DNA of 64,000 nucleotides, taken from assembly GCF_004363695.1 (NCBI RefSeq), contig NZ_SNZC01000001.1, positions 944,950 to 1,008,949 of the forward strand, given 5' to 3'. This document shows positions 57,620-64,000 of the stretch, one piece after another. Source of the DNA: Flavobacterium cheniae (GTDB taxonomy: Bacteria; Bacteroidota; Bacteroidia; Flavobacteriales; Flavobacteriaceae). The position numbers and the translations under genes are program-made. A model generated the notes under the pieces. That model saw nothing but the letters and a program-made list of their open reading frames with translations, was not told the origin of the DNA and made no database searches. The first letter of the stretch is position 1, and the number at the start of each line of letters is the position of its first letter.

Positions 57620-60247
57620 TTATTTCAAACCCTCTAAACTTTGTTCTAAAGTCGCAATTTTTGCTAAAGCGTCAGCTTCTTTTTTGCGTTCGTTGGCAAT
57701 TACTTGTTCGGGTGCGCCGGCTACGAATTTTTCGTTAGACAATTTTCCTTGCACCGAGCGTAAGAAACCTTTGGTGTAATCTAACTCTTCGGTTAATTTT
57801 GCAATTTCTGCTTCTACATCGATGTTTCCAGTAATTGGAATAAAATACTCATTCGATTTCACACGATACGATAACGCGCCATCTACTTTATCTGAAACGT
57901 ATTCTAAAGCAGCAACATTACCTAACTTCTGAATCACTGAATCAAAATACGTTGACGCTTTTTCATTGTTCACCACTTTTAATTCCATCGCATCTTTAAA
58001 TGGAATGTTTTTGTCTTTACGAATCGTTCTAATTCCAGAAATAACTTCGGTAGCAAAATCAAAATCAGCAATTAATTTTGCATCAAACGATTTAGCTTTT
58101 GGCCACTCACCTACTATCAAAGCTTGTTCTGGCGTTCTTTCGGCAATATGGTGCCAAATTTCCTCTGTTAAAAACGGCATGAACGGATGTAACAATTTCA
58201 AGTTATTTTCTAACATTTCAATTGCTTTGTCAAACGTAGCACGATCGATTGGTTGTTGGTAACCGGGTTTTATCATTTCTAAGAACCACGAACAAAAATC
58301 GTCCCAAACCAATTTGTAAATCGACATTAAAGCATCAGATAATCTGTATTTATCAAAGTTATCTTCAATTTCGGCTAAGGTTTGTTGTAACTTCGCTTCG
58401 TACCATTCGATTGCTACTTTTGAAGCTTCTGGTTGAGCAATATCAGCCACTTCCCAACCTTTGATTAGTTTGAAAGCATTCCAAATTTTATTAGAGAAAC
58501 CCTTACCTTGGTTGCATAATTCTTCATCGAATAAAATATCATTTCCTGCCGAAGCACTTAATAACAATCCAACACGAACACCATCAGCACCAAATTTCTC
58601 AATTAGTCCAAGCGGTTCAGGCGAATTTCCTAATGATTTTGACATTTTACGACCTTGTTTGTCACGAACTAATCCCGTTAAATATACGTTTGAAAATGGT
58701 TTTTCTCCAGCATATTCATAACCTGCAATAATCATACGCGCTACCCAGAAGAATAAAATATCTGGACCCGTAACTAAATCATTGGTAGGATAATAGTATT
58801 TAAAATCTTCATTTTCTGGATTTAAAACACCACCAAAAACAGCCATTGGCCATAACCATGAAGAGAACCAAGTGTCTAATGCGTCAGCGTCTTGTTTTAA
58901 ATCTGCTGCTGTAAGTGATGTGTTTCCAGTTCTTACTTTCGCAAGCTCAACTGCTTTTTCGATATTTTCTGCTACTACAAAATCTTCTTTTCCGTCACCA
59001 AAATAGTAAGCTGGAATTTGTTGTCCCCACCACAATTGACGTGAAATATTCCAATCGCGAATATTGTTTAACCAATGTGCATACGTATTGTTAAAACGAC
59101 TTGGATATAATTTAATTTCGTCTGATTCTAAAACCGCTTTGATGGCTGGTTTTACTAATTCTTCCATGCTTAAGAACCATTGGTCTGACAATCTTGGTTC
59201 GATTACCGCTTTGGTTCTTTCAGAAGTTCCAACTTTATTTAAATGCGTTTCGGTTTTTGCTAAAGCGCCGATAGTTTCTAATTCTTTCGAAATCTCTTCA
59301 CGAACTACAAATCTGTCTTTTCCTTGATAATGCAATCCGAATGAATTCAAAGACGCATCTTCATTGAAAATATCGATAATTTCTAAATTGTGTTTGTCAC
59401 CTAACGTTTTATCGTTTGTATCATGAGCTGGTGTTACTTTTAAACATCCTGTACCAAATTCTACATCAACATATTCGTCTTCGATAATAGGAATAACTCT
59501 ACCACAAATTGGAACAATAGCTTTCTTCCCTTTTAAATGCGAAAAACGTTCGTCATTTGGATTAATACAAATTGCAGTATCTCCAAAAATAGTTTCTGGA
59601 CGCGTAGTTGCAACGGTTAAGAAATCTTCCGAACCTTCAATTTTATATTTGATGAAATATAATTTTCCTTGACGTTCTTCAAAGATTACTTCTTCATCAG
59701 ACAAAGTCGTTTTAGCTTCTGGATCCCAGTTTACCATTCGGTAACCACGGTAAATCAAACCTTTGTTGTATAAATCTACAAACGAGTGAATTACAGACGC
59801 TGACATATCGTCATCCATAGTAAACTTAGTACGACTCCAATCGCAAGAACAACCCAATTGTTTTAATTGCTCTAAGATGGTTCCTCCGTATTTATCGGTC
59901 CATTCCCAAGCGTGTTTTAGGAATTCTTCGCGAGTTAAATCGTTTTTATTGATGCCTTCTTCTTTTAACTTAGCTACAACTTTAGCTTCGGTCGCGATAG
60001 AAGCATGGTCAGTTCCTGGCACCCAACAAGCATTGAACCCTTTTAAACGCGCACGACGAATTAATACATCTTGAATGGTGTTATTCAACATGTGTCCCAT
60101 ATGTAAGACTCCTGTTACGTTTGGTGGCGGAATTACAATGGTGTACGGCGTTCTGTGGTCGGGTTTGGATGTAAAATAATCATTTTTCATCCAGTAGTCG
60201 TACCACTTTTGTTCTACTTCTTTAGCGTTGAATTGTGCAGGAATCAT
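57620..60247 (-). CDS. valS: Valyl-tRNA synthetase
   Basis: The ATG at 60247 gives 875 residues ([19 protein letters not shown]); the in-frame extension to 60307 lies over a leader hairpin. [12 protein letters not shown] contains the HMGH form of HIGH (49-52), and [11 protein letters not shown] contains KMSKS near 535. The editing (CP1) domain has [15 protein letters not shown]. The C-terminal coiled coil is the [29 protein letters not shown] segment. It charges tRNA-Val and hydrolyses mischarged Thr-tRNA-Val. A TACTTTTG -7 box lies at 60348-60355. Confidence 0.96.
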   Translation of the reverse strand: MIPAQFNAKEVEQKWYDYWMKNDYFTSKPDHRTPYTIVIPPPNVTGVLHMGHMLNNTIQDVLIRRARLKGFNACWVPGTDHASIATEAKVVAKLKEEGINKNDLTREEFLKHAWEWTDKYGGTILEQLKQLGCSCDWSRTKFTMDDDMSASVIHSFVDLYNKGLIYRGYRMVNWDPEAKTTLSDEEVIFEERQGKLYFIKYKIEGSEDFLTVATTRPETIFGDTAICINPNDERFSHLKGKKAIVPICGRVIPIIEDEYVDVEFGTGCLKVTPAHDTNDKTLGDKHNLEIIDIFNEDASLNSFGLHYQGKDRFVVREEISKELETIGALAKTETHLNKVGTSERTKAVIEPRLSDQWFLSMEELVKPAIKAVLESDEIKLYPSRFNNTYAHWLNNIRDWNISRQLWWGQQIPAYYFGDGKEDFVVAENIEKAVELAKVRTGNTSLTAADLKQDADALDTWFSSWLWPMAVFGGVLNPENEDFKYYYPTNDLVTGPDILFFWVARMIIAGYEYAGEKPFSNVYLTGLVRDKQGRKMSKSLGNSPEPLGLIEKFGADGVRVGLLLSASAGNDILFDEELCNQGKGFSNKIWNAFKLIKGWEVADIAQPEASKVAIEWYEAKLQQTLAEIEDNFDKYRLSDALMSIYKLVWDDFCSWFLEMIKPGYQQPIDRATFDKAIEMLENNLKLLHPFMPFLTEEIWHHIAERTPEQALIVGEWPKAKSFDAKLIADFDFATEVISGIRTIRKDKNIPFKDAMELKVVNNEKASTYFDSVIQKLGNVAALEYVSDKVDGALSYRVKSNEYFIPITGNIDVEAEIAKLTEELDYTKGFLRSVQGKLSNEKFVAGAPEQVIANERKKEADALAKIATLEQSLEGLK

Positions 60248-60280
60248 TATATTTTTTTCTTGTTTAATTATTGAATCGTT

Positions 60281-60297
60281 GAACAGTTTGACTGTTC
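60281..60297 (-). promoter_or_regulatory. Short perfect hairpin in the valS leader
   Basis: GAACAGT pairs with ACTGTTC around a 3-base loop in the transcript leader, 33 bases before the valS start codon. No T-box or T-tail is present. It may affect translation or mRNA stability. Confidence 0.3.
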
Positions 60298-60444
60298 TTT
60301 TTAACATTCCAAAATTTAATTTGGTATGTTTTTTGTATTAGTAACTGCAAAAGTAACTATATCACGAAAATAAAAAAAATGTTAGGAGTAGTTTGTTGGT
60401 TGCTTATATTTAATTAATTTTACAACAACCTATTAATTTATAAG

Positions 60445-60873
60445 ATGATGAAAAAATTACTTGTTTATTTAACTGTATTAGTTGGGATGGCTTCATTTGC
60501 TCAAACGGGTCCAAAGATTGAGTTTAAAGAGGAAACCATAAACTATGGCGAAGTTGAAAAAGGAAAAGATGATGGGATTAGAGTTTTTGAATTCACGAAT
60601 ACTGGTGATGCTCCGCTTATTATTACCAATGCAAAATCGAGTTGTGGTTGCACTGTGCCTGAATGGCCAAAAGAACCAATTGCACCAAATAGTAAAGGAC
60701 AAATTAAAGTTCAATACAACATGAATCCTGGTCCTATTAGTAAAACGATTACTATTGAAAGTAATGCAATAAACAAACCAAACGGTATGGTTCCTTTACG
60801 AATTAAAGGTACAGTTATTGTTAAGGAAGAAGTTAGTCCGTTAGTTAAAAAGAAAACGTTTCCGAATTCATAA
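60445..60873 (+). CDS. DUF1573 domain secreted protein
   Basis: The 142-residue protein begins MMKKLLVYLTVLVGMASFAQ, a signal peptide. PKIEFKEETINYGEVEKGKDDGIRVFEFTNTGDAPLIITNAKSSCGCTVPEWPKEPIAPNSKGQIKVQYN is the DUF1573 immunoglobulin-like domain, with the SSCGC motif. These are periplasmic or exported proteins of unknown function common in Bacteroidetes. The gene is divergent from valS. Confidence 0.9.
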   Translation: MMKKLLVYLTVLVGMASFAQTGPKIEFKEETINYGEVEKGKDDGIRVFEFTNTGDAPLIITNAKSSCGCTVPEWPKEPIAPNSKGQIKVQYNMNPGPISKTITIESNAINKPNGMVPLRIKGTVIVKEEVSPLVKKKTFPNS

Positions 60874-60875
60874 AT

Positions 60876-60906
60876 AAAAAGTCCCAATTTAGTTGGGACT
60901 TTTTTT
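60876..60906. terminator. Bidirectional terminator between DUF1573 and protease genes
   Basis: AAAAAGTCCCAA pairs with TTGGGACTTTTT around TTTAG, with A and T runs on both sides, between convergent genes. Confidence 0.88.
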
Positions 60907-62218
60907 ATAGGATTTTTTCAAGTTTAAATTTAAAGGTTAGAATTTTTCCTTTTCGATCAACGACTATTGTTATTTGCTTACCATCTTCGGATGTAAATAA
61001 ATCATTAAAAAAATCAATTTTCACATTTAATGCTTTTCTACCATTTATCTTAACTATTAAATCTCCTTCTTTAAGACCAGCCCTAAATCCGGGAGAATTT
61101 TCCCTGATAGCATATATCTCATAAATTGGTTTTAATTCATACTTGAAATCAACAACTTTTTCATAGAAGTTGATTACTTTATCCACTTCATTGTTTTTTC
61201 TATCTAAAGATGTCACTTCATACTTTACCCATTGAGATCCTTTGTGTTGTATTTCTAAACCCGACATATTGTACTCAAAAGGCAAATTAAACAATTGGTT
61301 CTTTTTAAAATAAACTTTATTGTTTTTATAATCAAAAAACCAATTAAAACGCTTTAAAAACTGTCCGCCTAATGAACCATTTCTACCATTAGTAATATTT
61401 AATCCTTTAAAAAACTCTTTCTCTGGGTAAGATACGAGTGCTTCTTTAATTATATATTCAGATAAAAAAACTTCTTTAACTTTTGCACGCTTTCCGGATA
61501 CAACACCAGATAGACCGTAACCAAGTATATCTGAAAAATAATTACTCTCACATTTTATAGTATCATTCTCAAATAACCAAAGACCATCAGCCAAACCTGT
61601 ATCAAGTAATAATTTCAAATTATTTGGAGCTTTTTCAATAACAACAGGAATTATAACATATGGCTTTCTATTTTCTATGATTATGGGGGCCCATTGATAC
61701 TTCCTTAATTTTTTTAAGCTTTTTTTAAAATTTTTATGTAATATTAATTGTTTTGCATCGTAATCAACTTCAACTAAAAACTGTTCGAAGAAACTGGCTC
61801 CTAAAATACCATTAATTTGAATTCCTGTTATATTTACAATATCAATTTGCTGATTGGGTACAATTAAAATATCAAAATCAACATTGGTATACTGTTTAAT
61901 TTTTAGAATATTATTTTTTGCTAAATACGCATCCATTAAATCATTTTTACCTACCCCTTTTATTTTAATTAATTCTGTTTCCTTTATAAAAATTGAATCA
62001 TTTGCTGGCAGACTAAATAACATACTTTCATCTGATCCTGTATCTGCAATCATTTTTAACTTAACGCCATTAAAGACGACATCAACAATCATGAGATTAT
62101 GGGAAAGTTCAAACGGTATTTTTATTTTGTCTTTTTTTGAATTCCAAACAATAGAATCTTGAGCAAAAGATAATGCACCAAATAAAATTAGTATTCTTAA
62201 GAAGAATATTTTTGTCAT
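60905..62218 (-). CDS. Secreted aspartyl protease with PDZ domain
   Basis: The 437-residue protein has a signal peptide (MTKIFFLRILILFGALSFAQ). MIADTGSDESMLF places one aspartyl site at Asp59, and LLLDTGLADGLWLF near 205 a second, so both lobes of a pepsin-like or retropepsin-like fold are in one chain. A PDZ domain follows (about 355-437) with IYAIRENSPGFRAGLKEGDLIVKINGRKAL. It should be exported and cleave peptides or proteins in the periplasm. Such 'aspartyl protease family' proteins with PDZ are frequent in Bacteroidetes; the substrate is unknown. Confidence 0.85.
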   Translation of the reverse strand: MTKIFFLRILILFGALSFAQDSIVWNSKKDKIKIPFELSHNLMIVDVVFNGVKLKMIADTGSDESMLFSLPANDSIFIKETELIKIKGVGKNDLMDAYLAKNNILKIKQYTNVDFDILIVPNQQIDIVNITGIQINGILGASFFEQFLVEVDYDAKQLILHKNFKKSLKKLRKYQWAPIIIENRKPYVIIPVVIEKAPNNLKLLLDTGLADGLWLFENDTIKCESNYFSDILGYGLSGVVSGKRAKVKEVFLSEYIIKEALVSYPEKEFFKGLNITNGRNGSLGGQFLKRFNWFFDYKNNKVYFKKNQLFNLPFEYNMSGLEIQHKGSQWVKYEVTSLDRKNNEVDKVINFYEKVVDFKYELKPIYEIYAIRENSPGFRAGLKEGDLIVKINGRKALNVKIDFFNDLFTSEDGKQITIVVDRKGKILTFKFKLEKIL

Positions 62219-62313
62219 AAATTTTTTATTCTAAGATAATAAAAACATAAATACAAATAATTGATTTAACATTTTTTAATGTGTTGTTTTACTAATATCA
62301 CAAAAAAAAATCG

Positions 62314-62321
62314 CAATTTTG
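62314..62321 (+). promoter_or_regulatory. -7-like box (CAATTTTG) for the aminotransferase gene
   Basis: CAATTTTGCAC is a slightly altered TAnnTTTG box 21 bases before the ATG at 62343. It also shows that a TTG-start reading from 62319 is inside the promoter. Confidence 0.45.
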
Positions 62322-62342
62322 CACATCTTTAAAAAACAAGTC

Positions 62343-63536
62343 ATGCCAAAAGTTTCCGTTAAAGGGCAACAAATGCCAGAATCTCCAATTAGAAAATTGG
62401 TTCCATATGCAGAAATTGCTAAGAAAAAAGGTCACAAAGTATATCATTTGAATATTGGGCAACCTGATATTAAAACTCCAGAAGTGGCGCTACAAGCTGT
62501 AAAAAATGCCGACATAACGGTATTAGAATATAGTCATTCTGCTGGTTTTGAAAGCTATAGAACTAAACTTTCTCAATACTATAAAAATCACGGATTACCA
62601 ATAGACACACAAGATATTATCATTACGACGGGTGGCTCAGAAGCTTTGCTTTTTGCTATGGGAAGTACAATGGATACAGATGATGAAATTATTATCCCAG
62701 AACCATTTTATGCCAATTATAATGGGTTTTCAACTGCATCAGGCGTAAAAGTTGTTCCAGTAATTTCAGGAATTGAAACTGGTTTTGCTTTACCTCCAAT
62801 TGAAGCTTTTGAAAAATTAATTACTTCAAAAACAAAAGCTATTTTAATTTGTAATCCAGGAAATCCAACAGGTTATTTATATTCTAAAGAAGAAATTCTA
62901 AAACTAGCTGAAATCGTAAAAAAACACGATTTATTTTTAATTGCCGATGAAGTGTATCGCGAATTTATTTACGATGGCGATAAGCATTTTTCAGTTATGA
63001 ATGTTCCTGGATTAGAAGAAAATGCTATCATGATTGATTCGGTTTCTAAACGTTATAGTATGTGTGGAGCTCGAATTGGCTGCATTGTTTCTAAAAACAA
63101 AGAAGTTATGGCTACTGCTATGAAATTTGCTCAAGCTCGTTTAAGTCCTCCAACTTATGCACAAATTGCAAGTGAAGCTGCTTTAGAAACTCCACAAAGT
63201 TATTTTGATGATGTTATTTCAGAGTACAAAGATCGTAGAGATACTTTAATTACCGAATTAAATAAAATTGAAGGTGTAACAGTTGCTACTCCAAAAGGTG
63301 CTTTCTATTGTATTGCAAAATTACCTATTGATAATGCGGATAAATTTGCTCAATGGTTGTTAGAATCATACGACTTAAATGGAGAGACAGTTATGGTAGC
63401 TCCCGCAGCAGGATTCTATTCTACACCAAATGTTGGGTTAGATGAAGTTCGTATAGCTTATGTTTTAAAGAAAGATGATTTAATCAAATCAGTTCAAATT
63501 TTAAAAGAAGCTATTACTGTTTATAATAAAAAGTAA
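62343..63536 (+). CDS. Class I/II aminotransferase (PLP-dependent)
   Basis: From the ATG at 62343 the protein has 397 residues (MPKVSVKGQQMPESPIRKLVPYAEIAKKKGHKVYHLNIGQPDI). EYSHSAGFESYRTKLS, IITTGGSEALLFAM, NPGNPTGYLYSKEEI and ADEVYREFIYDG are class I markers. DSVSKRYSMCGARIGC holds the PLP lysine at 236. It resembles aspartate/aromatic aminotransferases of the AAT-I group (the FSMCGxRIG pattern is common in Bacteroidetes). The specific donor is not resolved. The C-terminus is YNKK. It ends at two adjacent hairpins. Confidence 0.93.
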   Translation: MPKVSVKGQQMPESPIRKLVPYAEIAKKKGHKVYHLNIGQPDIKTPEVALQAVKNADITVLEYSHSAGFESYRTKLSQYYKNHGLPIDTQDIIITTGGSEALLFAMGSTMDTDDEIIIPEPFYANYNGFSTASGVKVVPVISGIETGFALPPIEAFEKLITSKTKAILICNPGNPTGYLYSKEEILKLAEIVKKHDLFLIADEVYREFIYDGDKHFSVMNVPGLEENAIMIDSVSKRYSMCGARIGCIVSKNKEVMATAMKFAQARLSPPTYAQIASEAALETPQSYFDDVISEYKDRRDTLITELNKIEGVTVATPKGAFYCIAKLPIDNADKFAQWLLESYDLNGETVMVAPAAGFYSTPNVGLDEVRIAYVLKKDDLIKSVQILKEAITVYNKK

Positions 63537-63547
63537 TAAAAAATTAT

Positions 63548-63586
63548 AAAAAAAGAGTTCACTAGTACTAGTGAACTCTTTTTTTT
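63548..63586. terminator. Bidirectional terminator, perfect 26-bp palindrome
   Basis: AGAGTTCACTAGT / ACTAGTGAACTCT at 63554-63579 is a perfect palindrome flanked by an A run and a T run, so it works on both strands. It closes the aminotransferase gene. Confidence 0.85.
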
Positions 63587-63590
63587 GTGA

Positions 63591-63621
63591 AATAAAAGCA
63601 ATCCCAAGGATTGCTTTTATT
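63591..63621. terminator. Second hairpin near the right-edge gene
   Basis: AATAAAAGCAATCC pairs perfectly with GGATTGCTTTTATT around CAA, a 14-bp stem directly after the stop codon of the minus-strand gene. With the preceding palindrome it forms a double barrier between convergent genes. Confidence 0.75.
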
Positions 63622-63623
63622 GT

Positions 63624-64000
63624 TTATCTAATTAGTGAAAAATGCGCTTTAAACTGTTTAGCGACTCCATTTTCCATGTAATCTAATGAGAACCAGTAAT
63701 CGGTTGCTGGAAGTAATTCTTGATTGTATGTTCCATCCCAACCCTCGCTATCGTCTGTAGCACTTAGTTGTTTTACTAATTTACCATAGCGGTCAAAAAT
63801 ATACAACTTAGCTCCTGGTTGGTTTAATCCTCTGATATTCCATGTATCATTGATACCATCTCCATTCGGTGTGAAGTAATTTGGATAGTCGATTATGGTT
63901 ACTAATTGTGTCATAAATGTACATCCTTCTGTATCAACAACAGTTACTAAATGTTCCCCAGCACTTACTCCTGTAAACACATTAGAAGACTGTAGTGGAC
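63624..64000 (-). CDS. Cell-surface protein, type IX secretion C-terminal (type B) sorting domain, partial
   Basis: The frame on the minus strand is open to the window edge, reading PLQSSNVFTGVSAGEHLVTVVDTEG onward. The last about 85 residues contain NYFTPNGDGINDTWNIRGL, FDRYGKLVKQL and GWDGTYNQELLPATDYWFSLDY, ending with KQFKAHFSLIR. That is the gliding-motility-associated C-terminal domain (type B CTD) that routes proteins through the T9SS to the cell surface. Most of the protein, possibly a large adhesin, lies beyond 64000. The fragment fixes the organism as a Bacteroidetes member with T9SS. Confidence 0.93.
   Translation of the reverse strand, partial: PLQSSNVFTGVSAGEHLVTVVDTEGCTFMTQLVTIIDYPNYFTPNGDGINDTWNIRGLNQPGAKLYIFDRYGKLVKQLSATDDSEGWDGTYNQELLPATDYWFSLDYMENGVAKQFKAHFSLIR

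Noticed and set aside
62319..62342. TTG-started extension of the aminotransferase
   Set aside because: It overlaps a -7-like promoter box, and the following ATG at 62343 starts the conserved protein.

Overview
The window looks like ordinary chromosome from a member of the Flavobacteriaceae, probably Flavobacterium or a close relative. The evidence is low GC, Bacteroidetes-type -7 boxes (TAnnTTTG) before several genes, a C-terminal type IX secretion sorting domain (gliding-motility type) at the right edge, SecA without the zinc C-terminus, DUF5687/DUF2807/PspC/PadR gene groups, and many small interspersed repeats of the kind found between flavobacterial genes. I see no prophage, insertion sequence, integrase or CRISPR array. 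The one structural RNA gene recognised is tRNA-Ala(GGC).

Layout. 1-5.9 kb, minus strand: start of rpmB (L28), cinA, a lone HPt phosphotransfer protein, a fumarylacetoacetate-hydrolase family enzyme, a DnaQ-type exonuclease, a lipoyl E2 acyltransferase and a family 2 glycosyltransferase. 5.9-17.6 kb, mostly plus: secreted CocE/NonD hydrolase, ABC-F protein, methyltransferase, a 43-aa membrane peptide, LolD-like ATPase, MATE exporter, meaB (minus), AEC transporter and a GlcD-like flavoenzyme. 17.6-24.4 kb, minus: small unknown proteins, secA, DUF2795, a PduO-type adenosyltransferase and PPK2. 24.4-31 kb, plus: DUF5687 ABC exporter, sigma factor/anti-sigma pair, secreted plug-like protein and two leucine-rich lipoproteins. 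31-45.9 kb, mostly minus: hybrid histidine kinase, ABC-F, a degenerate DEAD protein, NtrC-like regulator, NatAB-type exporter, dnaJ-grpE and an NAD-dependent epimerase; the M3 peptidase and YceI genes are on plus. 46-50 kb, plus: padR-pspC-GIN envelope-stress-like operon. 50-64 kb: folE, msrA, lolD-like ATPase, tRNA-Ala, a coupled glycine-rich-like/Cys-rich pair, DUF2975-HTH, HPF, valS, DUF1573, a PDZ aspartyl protease, an aminotransferase and the end of a T9SS-sorted protein.

The main hidden signal is a promoter-like motif, GTAACAA, then 15-16 bp, then ACTwAT. It occurs four times, each in an intergenic region and in the right orientation: before the 43-aa membrane peptide, the LolD-like ATPase, the NatAB exporter and the padR-pspC operon. 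A related CCAACC-type version lies just before the sigma-factor gene. I infer an alternative-sigma (ECF-type) envelope-stress regulon. A second theme is short interspersed repeats that have entered genes: two are translated in frame, and a third appears to supply a start codon.
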